Positions 7,778-14,770 of a stretch of DNA of 64,000 nt are shown piece by piece. The stretch comes from Pseudomonas yamanorum (GTDB lineage Bacteria > Pseudomonadota > Gammaproteobacteria > Pseudomonadales > Pseudomonadaceae): NCBI RefSeq assembly GCF_900105735.1, contig NZ_LT629793.1, positions 992,001 through 1,056,000 on the forward strand, given 5' to 3'. A program made the position numbers and the translations under genes. Within the stretch, counting starts at the first letter, position 1; every line of letters begins with the position of its first letter. Under the pieces are notes generated by a model that saw only the letters and a program-made list of their open reading frames with translations, had not been told where the DNA came from and searched no databases.

Positions 7778-8463
7778 GACTGCTCTCCTTGGCCCATGGC
7801 GGCCGAAGAAAGCTCGCCAAGCACCAGCGCAGCAATACCGAAAGCCTCGACGCCCATCGGGGTTACTCGCAGAATGTCGTTCATCGCGGAAACCAGCGCC
7901 TCGTTCTCGGCCTTGAGCTGGTCGCGCTCGGCACGGAACGAATCACTGAGCGCCTTGTTCGTGACGATGAGTCGATCCAACAACTCATTTTCTTTGATCA
8001 GGCGATTACGGACATTGCAAGCAGTCGCATACGCCTCTTCAAACGGCACAAGCCTTTTGTTCTCAGTCTTGAGGTGATCAAGGTTCGCTTCCTGCCGACG
8101 AATGCGCGAAGCCGCCGCGAGCAACACAACGGCAAACGGGTCTGAATCGCCATGGTCCGAATTCTCCTGTAGCGCCTGAGCGTTATCGACCAACTCCTTG
8201 ATCAGGTCTTCGGCCAGCCAGTCATGCGGACCTTTCAGGGCGTTGTTCTCGGCGATCAGGGCCAGAACTACGGCAGGGTTGGCGGCGGCAATGAATTTCA
8301 GCGCCGCGTAATACGCCTCGTCTTCCACGTCATGTCCTGCATCAGCATCGAGCAGGTGCCGGGTGTATCCGTCATCCTTGAAATACAGGGAGTCGTTCTC
8401 GACCAACCAAGGGCCAGTCGGCGCCGCTTCGCACAATGCTTTCAGATTTTTGTTGTCGCTCAT
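7774..8463 (-). CDS. Ead/Ea22-like phage protein
   Basis: The 229-residue protein starts with the arrangement seen in Ead/Ea22-like proteins: LKALCEAAPTGPW near residue 8, then FIAAANPAVVLALIAENNAL near residue 57. A long coiled coil follows around residues 115-190. Lambda Ea22 is an accessory early protein whose role is not well defined. The gene overlaps replication gene P and the next small gene by ATGA. Confidence 0.7.
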   Translation of the reverse strand: MSDNKNLKALCEAAPTGPWLVENDSLYFKDDGYTRHLLDADAGHDVEDEAYYAALKFIAAANPAVVLALIAENNALKGPHDWLAEDLIKELVDNAQALQENSDHGDSDPFAVVLLAAASRIRRQEANLDHLKTENKRLVPFEEAYATACNVRNRLIKENELLDRLIVTNKALSDSFRAERDQLKAENEALVSAMNDILRVTPMGVEAFGIAALVLGELSSAAMGQGEQS

Positions 8464-9173
8464 GTCCGTTGCTCCGCTGTCTTCTTGCCGAACTTGGCCA
8501 GCAGCAGCGCACGCGCTGATTTGCCGTCAGTCGGGATGCCCTGCTGAAGGATTCGCGCTTGGGCCTGCTGGTCGGCCAGCTCGTTGGCAAGTTCGAAGGC
8601 CGTCTTCTGGCTGTCGTGGCCGATGCCGGTGGCGATCCGGCCGTCGAGCGGTTGCATGGCCTGGGCGCGGCGAAGGATGATTTCGTAGTTGCGGTCGAAC
8701 CTGGCGCGCAGCCCCTTGTCCTCCTGGCGCGCGCCGCGCAGATCGAAAAGACCGGTAGCCTCGGCGGCCAGCTTCACCGCTTCGTGGCTGTACGTGGCCA
8801 TCAGCGCCTCGATCCAGGCGTCACCAACAGCCGGCATGCCGAAGTCTTCAGGCCCGGGCGCGCACATGGCGATGAACTCACCAACGCTCGGCGCGAAAGG
8901 CTTCTTGAGCTTGCGGCACTTCTGGATGCCGAACTCGATCTGCTCCAGAGTGCGGATACCCTCGTCGGCGAACTCCTTGATCCACTCGGCTTTGGCGGCG
9001 TCGAGTGCTTCGGTGGATGGCCAGGCCTGGCGCCATGCTGGGAAGATCCCGCGCAGCCGGCGGAACAGGTCGTTCACCACTTCTGCCGTCTGTGGCGTCA
9101 CCTGGAGCGGCTGGGCGTGAATGGCTGGCGGAAGGTTGCCCATGGTCGCCATCAGTCGGTTGACTGGCTTCAT
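8460..9173 (-). CDS. Replication protein P-like helicase loader
   Basis: The 237-residue protein resembles the lambda P family: an N-terminal region with VNDLFRRLRGIFPAWRQAW, then WIKEFADEGIRTLEQIEFGIQKCRK and FAPSVGEFIAMC. P proteins bring host DnaB helicase to the phage origin bound by O. It follows an O-like gene with an ATGA overlap, which is the expected order. Confidence 0.85.
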   Translation of the reverse strand: MKPVNRLMATMGNLPPAIHAQPLQVTPQTAEVVNDLFRRLRGIFPAWRQAWPSTEALDAAKAEWIKEFADEGIRTLEQIEFGIQKCRKLKKPFAPSVGEFIAMCAPGPEDFGMPAVGDAWIEALMATYSHEAVKLAAEATGLFDLRGARQEDKGLRARFDRNYEIILRRAQAMQPLDGRIATGIGHDSQKTAFELANELADQQAQARILQQGIPTDGKSARALLLAKFGKKTAEQRT

Positions 9174-10009
9174 GGGCTCACCACAAGGCCTTCAGCCCAG
9201 GCATTGCTGTCGAAGTCAGGCTCGGTGTTCTGGCGGCGCGCCGGGAACTGGCGAACGTTACTGGCCCGATTCTTGTCGTCCTTGACCCATTTCACCAGCA
9301 AGGAGACCCATTTAGATTGGGTTTGCAGGAGTCCGGTTGTTTCGTGGTGAGCGGTGAATGGGGCTACAGCGTCCTTGGTGAATAGGTCAGTCGAGACGCC
9401 GAAGTGGACACAGTAGGTCTTCAGCAGATTGGCGTCAGGCATCCAATCCAGGGTCATCTCGACAGGGGCCTTTGGGTCAACGGGTGGCTCGGCCTCTTCC
9501 GGGGGAAGGTCTTCGAGATCATCGAAGCCTTCGAAGCCCGAGCCCGGAATTTCTTCGCCCGCGTTGAGAGAGTGGTGTTGATCCCTTCCCTTCCCTTCCC
9601 TTCCGGGGGTGAGGACTCGACCACCATTCGACGACTGCTCGTCGAGGACTCGACGACTACTAGCCGAACTATCGTCAGGTGAAGCAACAAAAGCAGGATA
9701 TTTGAAGGTGCGTTTGTCGATTTTCTGGTGACTCCAGCCCTGCACATGCAGGTAGGTTTTGCCCTCGACTGAGTAGAGAGCAATCAGGTTGGATGACTTC
9801 AGCTCGCCCAGCAGCCCATCAATCGATTCAACGGTGATGTCGTCGCCAGGGAACACGAGGGCCTTAATGGTCCGCGGCGACAACGGGTGATTGCCACCGT
9901 CGTCGCAGAAGTTCCAGATTCCAATGAATAGGAGGCGAGCCAGCGGCGTACAGGACATTACCTGCTCACTCGACCAGAACTCGGGCTTAACGGTACGGAT
10001 GCGAGCCAT
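9170..10009 (-). CDS. O-like replication initiator with DnaT-like C-terminus
   Basis: The 279-residue protein begins ARIRTVKPEFWSSEQVM, then LLFIGIWNFCDDGG, the winged-helix start common to phage O-type initiators. A low-complexity linker covers roughly residues 110-180. The C-terminal part (MPDANLLKTYCVHFGV, then WVSLLVKWVKDD) resembles the DnaT DNA-binding domain. It probably binds the origin and recruits the P-like protein encoded next. The ATG at 10009 overlaps the antirepressor stop (TGATG), with AGGGGG upstream. The linker-coding DNA carries short repeats, described separately as a candidate origin. Confidence 0.8.
   Translation of the reverse strand: MARIRTVKPEFWSSEQVMSCTPLARLLFIGIWNFCDDGGNHPLSPRTIKALVFPGDDITVESIDGLLGELKSSNLIALYSVEGKTYLHVQGWSHQKIDKRTFKYPAFVASPDDSSASSRRVLDEQSSNGGRVLTPGREGKGRDQHHSLNAGEEIPGSGFEGFDDLEDLPPEEAEPPVDPKAPVEMTLDWMPDANLLKTYCVHFGVSTDLFTKDAVAPFTAHHETTGLLQTQSKWVSLLVKWVKDDKNRASNVRQFPARRQNTEPDFDSNAWAEGLVVSP
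9582..9660. other. Candidate replication origin repeats inside O-like gene
   Basis: Within the linker-coding part of the initiator gene, CCCTT is repeated four times (pyrimidine tract 9582-9604). GAGGACTCGAC occurs at 9611-9621 and 9644-9654, and TCGACGACT at 9628-9636 and 9650-9658. Lambda places its iterons and origin in the same part of O. The repeats are seen directly; the origin role is inference. Confidence 0.4.
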
Positions 10010-10806
10010 CACGCGGCCCCCTTGAATGCTTTGTCATGGGTGAACAGGCCGTCCCAGGTCTTCTTCATGGGCAGCTCGCCGGCCAGGTACAGGTCGTACA
10101 GGCGTGCGGCGCCCTTCTTCAGCAGAACGGGCGTGTAGGAGATGAACGGGTCTTTGCCGTGCGGGGTAACTTCGACCTGGTGCTCGGTCATGTACTTGTC
10201 GCGGGCGTACGAGCCAACGCGGTGACGAGTGCCCGACTTGCTCTCGTTGTAGAGCCAGCTGCGCGACTCCAGGTAATTCCCTACCTGCATCACGTTGACC
10301 CCATTGAGGCCCTTACAGAACTGGGTGTGGGTCATGCCTTCCTTGAACAGGTTCTCCAAGGAGTGGATCTTGGTGGCCTGCTGCTCGACCTGGGCGGTGA
10401 GCATTAATCGGGCCTTTTCAGACTCCATGGCGATCTGCAGGATTTCGATGGTGGAGAGCGGCTGAGGCTGAGCCACCTGAGACTCCAGTTCGTGCCAGCG
10501 GCGAATCACGGTCATGCGCATAGCGGCGCTGTAGCCGGTCAGCAGGCAATCGGTGTGTTCTCGATCAAGCAAGTATTCGGTTTGCTCGCGGTTCAGCGGG
10601 TCGAGGTAGATACATCCAAAACTGGATGCATCCTTGCCGAGCTCTTTCATCATCGAAATGACGTCGCGCTTCACATGAAAATGCGCCTTGCCGGTCAGCT
10701 CAGCGATTTCCCGCGTCGACATAGTTTTGCGCGCCACGTTTTCAGCAATCGAAAAACGTGGCGCGGAATTGATTGGGGTATTGATCGTTTCTGTTGGATG
10801 GTGCAT
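10009..10806 (-). CDS. Rha-type antirepressor/regulatory protein with KilA-C-like C-terminus
   Basis: The 265-residue protein has an N-terminal Rha-like domain (TMSTREIAELTGKAHFHVKR near residues 28-48, then DREHTDCLLTGYSAAMRM and IRRWHELE). The C-terminal domain (MTHTQFCKGLNGVNVMQVGN, DKYMTEHQVEVTPHGKD) resembles KilA-C/ANT domains of phage antirepressors. Such proteins interfere with repressors or act early in the lytic cycle. The ATG at 10806 has GTGGAG six bases upstream; a GTG four codons earlier would overlap that site. A plus-strand terminator just upstream and an inverted repeat inside the first 80 bases suggest RNA-level control. Confidence 0.8.
   Translation of the reverse strand: MHHPTETINTPINSAPRFSIAENVARKTMSTREIAELTGKAHFHVKRDVISMMKELGKDASSFGCIYLDPLNREQTEYLLDREHTDCLLTGYSAAMRMTVIRRWHELESQVAQPQPLSTIEILQIAMESEKARLMLTAQVEQQATKIHSLENLFKEGMTHTQFCKGLNGVNVMQVGNYLESRSWLYNESKSGTRHRVGSYARDKYMTEHQVEVTPHGKDPFISYTPVLLKKGAARLYDLYLAGELPMKKTWDGLFTHDKAFKGAA
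10730..10766. repeat. Inverted repeat site, copy 2 (CGCGCCAC-N19-CGTGGCGCGG)
   Basis: The arms GCGCCACGTTTT and AAAACGTGGCGC are perfect 12-base complements. The site lies in the coding start of the antirepressor gene, where the minus strand reads ENVAR. Spacing and arms match the copies at 2322 and 19410. Confidence 0.75.
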
Positions 10807-10860
10807 GATTTGCTCCACAACGCGTTGAAGATAGCCGGGTCACTACCCCGGCTTTTTTTT
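10781..10860 (+). ncRNA. Candidate antisense RNA over the antirepressor start, with intrinsic terminator
   Basis: A strong plus-strand terminator (GCCGGG at 10834-10839, CCCGGC at 10847-10852, eight T to 10860) stands where genes on both sides are on the minus strand. A weak promoter match, TTGATC, 17 bases, CATGAT (10781-10809), would give a transcript of about 45 bases from near 10816. It would cover the antirepressor ribosome binding site. P22 controls its antirepressor with the antisense sar RNA, which sets a precedent. The terminator is clear; the RNA start is inferred. Confidence 0.45.
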
Positions 10861-10894
10861 GCCTTGAATTTGGCAGAGGCCCTCTGGATTACCC

Positions 10895-11101
10895 TTAAGA
10901 GTCCCTGCCAGAGGCCCTCATTGGGGTAACCAACTGAAGGACTGGTGCCTTCTTCCGGCCGACCTCTGAAAGCGCCCCGCTTGCGATTGATGTTTCCATC
11001 ATTGCGTTGATGGCCTGGGCAAAACTCCACCCGTTCTGGCGCATCAACCCCTCCACTGCTTGCCGCGTTTTAGGCGGCAACTTTTCAAGCTCAATGCTCA
11101 T
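10895..11101 (-). CDS. Small phage regulator-like protein (68 aa)
   Basis: A 68-residue protein whose start, MSIELEKLPPKTRQAVEGLM, is followed by two predicted helices. The ribosome binding site GGAGG lies five bases before the ATG at 11101. It lies between an Arc-like gene and the antirepressor gene, so a regulatory role is plausible, but no domain is certain. Confidence 0.6.
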   Translation of the reverse strand: MSIELEKLPPKTRQAVEGLMRQNGWSFAQAINAMMETSIASGALSEVGRKKAPVLQLVTPMRASGRDS

Positions 11102-11120
11102 TCGGGCCTCCAAAAGGCCT

Positions 11121-11321
11121 CTAGCCCGCGATATCTTCTTGTTTGTCCTGCATGAGTTCTTCGATAACACCGTTGGAAACTGCCCACTCGATGATTTCGT
11201 AGAGATACGTGGCGTGCTGCATACGGGTTTTGCTGGCGGCTTTACGCAGAATCCGATCAAGCACTGGTTCGAAACGAACCTTCACCGGGATGGCGCGCTT
11301 TTGATTGGGGTCCATGTACAT
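11121..11321 (-). CDS. Arc-like ribbon-helix-helix protein
   Basis: The 66-residue protein shows a short beta strand (AIPVKVRFEP) followed by two helices (VLDRILRKAASKTRM and ATYLYEIIEWAVSNG). This is the layout of Arc/MetJ-type ribbon-helix-helix repressors, which bind DNA as dimers. AGGAG precedes the ATG at 11321 by nine bases. In P22, arc lies just before the antirepressor gene; here one small gene intervenes. Similarity is by pattern, not by alignment. Confidence 0.6.
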   Translation of the reverse strand: MYMDPNQKRAIPVKVRFEPVLDRILRKAASKTRMQHATYLYEIIEWAVSNGVIEELMQDKQEDIAG

Positions 11322-11351
11322 ACTTCGATGCTCCTGGCTGATGAATTGGGT

Positions 11352-11561
11352 TTAAGCGGCGGATTTCTTGATCGACTGGGCGGGGTCGTCTTCGCGCTTA
11401 GCGACAAGCGCACCGCACGACTCCTTCTCCAGAACGCATTGCATTGGGTAGGAGAACCCGCCAGTTGTCCGGCACTGAGATACCCGGCTACCGGTCACGC
11501 CAAGGGCGTCGCCGATAGCGCGGCCGGTGCCGAAATGTTCAAGTGCTTGGTCGTAGGTCAT
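11352..11561 (-). CDS. Cro-like repressor
   Basis: A 69-residue protein, first gene of the leftward operon and divergent from the CI gene, which is the standard position of Cro. The N-terminal helix-turn-helix (YDQALEHFGTGRAIGDALG, then VTGSRVSQC) resembles YdaS/Cro proteins. The start at 11561 has GGAG eight bases upstream. It should bind the operators between it and cI and favour lytic growth. Confidence 0.8.
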   Translation of the reverse strand: MTYDQALEHFGTGRAIGDALGVTGSRVSQCRTTGGFSYPMQCVLEKESCGALVAKREDDPAQSIKKSAA

Positions 11562-11587
11562 GGTTATGTCTCCAGTGTCTACGCCGA

Positions 11588-11640
11588 GTTTAGAGTTCTT
11601 AACAGCACAAGGCAAGTTATCTAAACACTCTTGTGTTTAG
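11588..11640. promoter_or_regulatory. CI/Cro operators and divergent promoters
   Basis: A perfect palindrome CTAAACACTCTTGTGTTTAG lies at 11621-11640, and a weaker one, GTTTAGAGTTCTTAAC, at 11588-11603 (12 of 16 symmetric). On the plus strand TTAACA, 17 bases, TAAACA could serve cI. On the minus strand TTGCCT, 17 bases, TAAACT could serve cro. Both -10 boxes overlap an operator, so bound repressor would block or modulate them. Confidence 0.75.
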
Positions 11641-11650
11641 AATCCTAAAT

Positions 11651-12481
11651 ATGGAATTCAAAGACCGTGTAGCGGCGCGCATGAGAGAGCTAAACCTCAA
11701 CGCGACCGACATCAGCAAACTCACTGGCGTTTCTAAGGCGACGGTGAGCTTTTGGATGGGCGGAATAAATGGCGCAAAGGGGAAAAACCTTCTTTCGCTG
11801 GCGAAAGTCTTGGAGTGTTCGCCGGACTGGCTTTCTGAAGGAACCGGTCAGCCGGGCGATGCGGTGGCGGTCGATGGACCCAAGGCAGGCTCATCCAGCG
11901 CGGAGCTGGTAGCACACATGCTGGCGTCTAAGGCCGGTAAAAACCTATCGAGCAAGGCGCGAGAAATGGTACTGGCCGCAGCGGTCGAGGCCGACAGCAC
12001 GGATGCGAATGATCAATCTTACATGCCCGCAAATATTGCGTCGCTGCGCCCGCTCAAAGAAGAGATCCTGATTCCCCAGTACGACGTACGCGGGGCCATG
12101 GGCCATGGACAGGTGCCGGCCGACTATAACGAGGCCGTGCGCAACCTGGTGGTGCGAGAGGAGATGTTGCGCGAAAAAGGCGTGACCTATACGTCCACCA
12201 CAGCCCTGGCGATGATTACCGGCTGGGGTCAGAGCATGGAAGGCACAATCAACGACAAGGATCTGGTGATTGTGGATCGGGGAATCGTCGAGTTCATTGG
12301 CGAGGGTATCTATGTGATCACTTGGCACCAGGAGCTCTACATTAAGCGCATGATGCGACTCGATGAAGACCACTACCGACTGATATCCGACAATCCGCAC
12401 TATGAAAACCAGACTGCGCGCATTGATGACGTGACGATCCACGCAAAGGTTTTGCTGATTTGGAACGCTCGCAAAGCTTAG
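11651..12481 (+). CDS. CI-type phage repressor (HTH + S24 peptidase)
   Basis: This is the lysogeny repressor. Residues 1-60 form a helix-turn-helix domain (ATDISKLTGVSKATVSFWMG). The C-terminal half is a LexA/S24 self-cleavage domain with the catalytic pair Ser195 (GQSMEG) and Lys232 (YIKRMMR). The likely cleavage region is around RGAMGHG near residue 150. RecA-dependent self-cleavage would induce the prophage. The ATG at 11651 has no clear ribosome binding site and lies about 17 bases from the inferred transcript start, so initiation may be almost leaderless. The gene faces cro and ends at a terminator. Confidence 0.92.
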   Translation: MEFKDRVAARMRELNLNATDISKLTGVSKATVSFWMGGINGAKGKNLLSLAKVLECSPDWLSEGTGQPGDAVAVDGPKAGSSSAELVAHMLASKAGKNLSSKAREMVLAAAVEADSTDANDQSYMPANIASLRPLKEEILIPQYDVRGAMGHGQVPADYNEAVRNLVVREEMLREKGVTYTSTTALAMITGWGQSMEGTINDKDLVIVDRGIVEFIGEGIYVITWHQELYIKRMMRLDEDHYRLISDNPHYENQTARIDDVTIHAKVLLIWNARKA

Positions 12482-12496
12482 GCTTGGCGAGAGGTC

Positions 12497-12525
12497 GAAA
12501 GCCCGCCATGCGCGGGCTTTTTATT
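12497..12525 (+). terminator. cI terminator
   Basis: AAAGCCCGC and GCGGGCTTT pair, followed by TTATT on the plus strand. It lies between the repressor gene and the convergent DUF1654 gene. Confidence 0.8.
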
Positions 12526-12530
12526 GCATG

Positions 12531-12851
12531 TCAAAAAGGTGCGGGCTCGTCTTCCACTACCGAAAGCTCTTCATGCTGCTGGACGGCCGGGTCATTCTCC
12601 GTCGACGCTTCCCATTTCAAGGTGACAGTCCCGTCGTCATTGAACGTCATTTCTATGCCGTCGGTATCCGATAGCAGCCCCATCACTTCGTCCCACTCCC
12701 GATCACCGTCGCTGTCCAGGCGATGGATAGTTACCCAGCGCTGCTGCTGGGCGACTGGGTGATTGATCATTGAGGATACGCGCAGCCCAAGGCTCTCAAG
12801 ACCAGTCATTACCACCCTCTCCTGCTGTTCCTGCTTTTTCTTTTTTGCCAT
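12531..12851 (-). CDS. DUF1654 family protein
   Basis: The 106-residue protein has a lysine-rich start (MAKKKKQEQQ) and the DUF1654 pattern (GLESLGLRVSSMINHP, RWVTIHRLD, GIEMTFNDDGTVTLKW). DUF1654 is typical of Pseudomonas genomes and phages; its role is unknown. The ATG at 12851 follows AAGGAG. A perfect LexA-type box lies 18 bases further upstream, so the gene is probably induced by DNA damage even while cI silences its neighbours. It is convergent with cI. Confidence 0.8.
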   Translation of the reverse strand: MAKKKKQEQQERVVMTGLESLGLRVSSMINHPVAQQQRWVTIHRLDSDGDREWDEVMGLLSDTDGIEMTFNDDGTVTLKWEASTENDPAVQQHEELSVVEDEPAPF

Positions 12852-12868
12852 TTCTAAGCTCCTTCTAG

Positions 12869-12884
12869 CTGTATGTTTATACAG
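12869..12884 (-). promoter_or_regulatory. LexA (SOS) box upstream of DUF1654 gene
   Basis: The 16-base sequence CTGTATAAACATACAG on the minus strand matches the CTGT-N8-ACAG LexA operator with an AT-rich centre. It lies 18 bases before the DUF1654 start codon. Confidence 0.75.
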
Positions 12885-12967
12885 TAATGGAGCGATCATA
12901 CCCTGCCGTTTTCCCACGCGTAAACCACCATTTGCCTACACGCCTCTCGGGTAAGCTTCGGTCCTAC

Positions 12968-13020
12968 TGTTTAGTTTTCTTAAAATAAGTGTTGACAAAT
13001 TTTGTTTAGTTTTCTAAATT
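12968..13020 (+). promoter_or_regulatory. Rightward early promoter with two repressor half-site operators
   Basis: TTGACA at 12992-12997, a 17-base spacer and TAAATT at 13015-13020 form a strong promoter for the plus-strand early operon. TGTTTAG half-sites, the same as in the perfect operator at 11621-11640, occur at 12968-12974 and 13003-13009, the latter between -35 and -10. The arrangement corresponds to lambda PL/OL, so CI should silence this operon. Confidence 0.75.
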
Positions 13021-13347
13021 GGCGGCATCGCAGCGACTTACGAGGGCCTGCGAAGGGCCTCCGCCCGCCGCTCTTTGGTTTCACCCCTTGCCGGATCACC
13101 ACCGGCCCAGATTCAAAGGCAGCGATGAACCGGCCTAAACGGTTCAGAGGGTTGGCAACTGACCCGGGCGTGCAGCGTAAAGCGCCAAGAACAGTTATCC
13201 AGCGGGAGAACAAGCCGAAAGGCCCGCGGCTGGAGTGATATGTGATTCAAGCCGGTGACCGACGCCAGTAGCGGGTCAAGGCGCCACAGATTTACTGATG
13301 CCGCTTCTATGAGGCGGCATTGGAAATCAGAGGCAGAGGTGAAGAAG
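13021..13347 (+). other. Long leader of the rightward early operon
   Basis: Over 300 bases separate the promoter from the first well-supported gene. Only one small candidate gene lies here (13125-13238). The rest has several GC-rich inverted segments, for example around 13041-13072, but no clear terminator with a T-run. An antitermination or attenuation role is possible and not demonstrated. Confidence 0.4.
13125..13238 (+). CDS. Small basic peptide (37 aa), tentative
   Basis: The frame begins MNRPKRFRGLATDPG and is strongly basic, with AAGG five bases before the ATG. It lies in the promoter-proximal leader of the rightward operon, the position where lambda encodes the basic antiterminator N. 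Similarity to N is only in size, charge and place. It may equally be non-coding. Confidence 0.35.
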   Translation: MNRPKRFRGLATDPGVQRKAPRTVIQRENKPKGPRLE

Positions 13348-13923
13348 GTGAAGACATGTACGAAGTGTCAGCACTCCCTTCCTGAGGGTGGTTTTTACAA
13401 GAGGAAAACATCTAGTGATGGGCTTGCCAGCTCATGCAAGGAATGCAGTAAAAAATATTACGCGCTCAACAAGAGCGAGATAGCGGAAAAGAGCAAAGCT
13501 CGCAGAAATAAAGATCTCCAGGCGTATAACGCAAAAAGTGCCGAATCTTATCGGCGCCGGAAAGATGCGGCTCGGGCGCAGCATGCCAAGCATTACCAGC
13601 AAAACAAGACAGAGATTCTAAAGCGTCATGCGCGCTACCGGGCTGAGAACAAAGAAAGAATCAACGCTCGATATGCCGAGTACTCGCAAAAAAACAGATC
13701 GACGCTTATAGAAAAAGGCAGGCGCTACCGAAGTGGCAATGAAGCAGTGAGGCGTAGGGCGAGAGAGCGAGCCCGACTGATAGTCACGGGACTGAGCTCG
13801 TCCTACATCAAAAGCCTCATTGCCAGAGGATCACCTCTAAGTTTTGAAGAAATACCCGAATCGCTTATTGAGATAAAGCGGTTGCAGATTCAGATATTGA
13901 GAGCAGCAAAGGAAATTACCTGA
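13348..13923 (+). CDS. Zinc-ribbon protein with basic repeats
   Basis: The 191-residue protein starts with a four-cysteine ribbon (CTKC and CKEC, 22 residues apart). A lysine/arginine-rich helical region of imperfect repeats follows (for example RYRAENKERINARYAEYSQ). The C-terminus has SYIKSLIARG and IPESLIEIKRLQIQI. The N-terminal part resembles the front half of many phage HNH endonucleases, but no HNH motif follows, so a nuclease function is not supported. Base composition is clearly more AT-rich than its neighbours. The GTG at 13348 has AGAGG eight bases upstream. It is the first clear gene after the rightward promoter. Confidence 0.6.
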   Translation: MKTCTKCQHSLPEGGFYKRKTSSDGLASSCKECSKKYYALNKSEIAEKSKARRNKDLQAYNAKSAESYRRRKDAARAQHAKHYQQNKTEILKRHARYRAENKERINARYAEYSQKNRSTLIEKGRRYRSGNEAVRRRARERARLIVTGLSSSYIKSLIARGSPLSFEEIPESLIEIKRLQIQILRAAKEIT

Positions 13924-14123
13924 TGAAAAATGCTGAAGCATTACGAAAAAATCTGGCTGACGTTTTTCGCCAGCTGCAAGCCGGTGAAATCAACGCCAAA
14001 GACGCATCCGAGCTGGCAAACCTGGGCGGCAAGATGATCAACAGCGCCAAGGTGCAAGTCGAGTACTTCGCGCTTCGCAAAGAGGCGCCAAAGATTGCCT
14101 GGCTTGAGCAGGACGCCGAGTAG
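13923..14123 (+). CDS. Small helical phage protein (66 aa)
   Basis: A 66-residue, mostly helical protein (KNLADVFRQLQAGEINAKDA). Its start overlaps the preceding stop (TGATG), so it is coupled to the zinc-ribbon gene. Function unknown. Confidence 0.6.
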   Translation: MKNAEALRKNLADVFRQLQAGEINAKDASELANLGGKMINSAKVQVEYFALRKEAPKIAWLEQDAE

Positions 14124-14271
14124 GACGACCAGCGCTATGACAGCCGGGAAAGACCGGCACCTACCCTTCCCCACCTCTATTACGTCAGCACTCTTCCCCC
14201 GCGCCCATCGGCAACCAGCGGGAGGCATGAGTGTTGAACGAATACAGGTGAACCAACGAATGGAGAGAGTC

Positions 14272-14469
14272 ATGCCTGAGCAACGAGCGCCATATCCACG
14301 GTCGGCGGATAACGCTGGCCAGATGAACCTGCCCGAGGGCAAGACCTGCGGCGACTGTGTGCACTGCAAGCGCTGCACCACGATGTTCGGCCATATCCCG
14401 GCTGACCAATCGTGCGACTGGAGCCCATCGCGCTTTCGTGAAGCTGTTCAGGTCGCAGTCTCCGCCTAA
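14272..14469 (+). CDS. Cysteine-rich small phage protein (65 aa)
   Basis: The protein contains CGDCVHCKRC near residues 25-34 and a further cysteine at CDWSPSRF, which together could bind zinc. The ATG at 14272 has GGAGAG four to nine bases upstream. The bases before it, back to 14124, hold no gene I can support. Function unknown. Confidence 0.6.
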   Translation: MPEQRAPYPRSADNAGQMNLPEGKTCGDCVHCKRCTTMFGHIPADQSCDWSPSRFREAVQVAVSA

Positions 14470-14490
14470 CCCCAAACACTGGAGGTCGCC

Positions 14491-14751
14491 ATGAGCGATT
14501 GGATCAGCGTCAACGACGACCGCAGGCCTGAGCATCGCTGCGATCTGCTGGTTTCCGTGAAGTACATCCGCCGCCATGAAAACGAAGACGGATCCCCGAA
14601 CGATGAAGAGGGAAGTGAAGTAGCAATGGGCGAGTACGTGCCCGTTTGCAACGGCCGCGACCTCTCCTACTTCGACAGCTACAGCTCCCCGCACGGCGAT
14701 GACTGGTGGATCACGCACTGGCAGCCGCTCCCCGCCCCGCCCACTGAATAA
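14491..14751 (+). CDS. DUF551-like protein
   Basis: The 86-residue protein has DWISVNDDRRPEHRCDLLV at the start and WWITHWQPLPAPP at the end. This is the framework of DUF551, a family of small phage proteins. GGAGG lies six bases before the ATG. Function unknown. Confidence 0.7.
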   Translation: MSDWISVNDDRRPEHRCDLLVSVKYIRRHENEDGSPNDEEGSEVAMGEYVPVCNGRDLSYFDSYSSPHGDDWWITHWQPLPAPPTE

Positions 14752-14770
14752 CGCCACCCTGGAGGCGACC

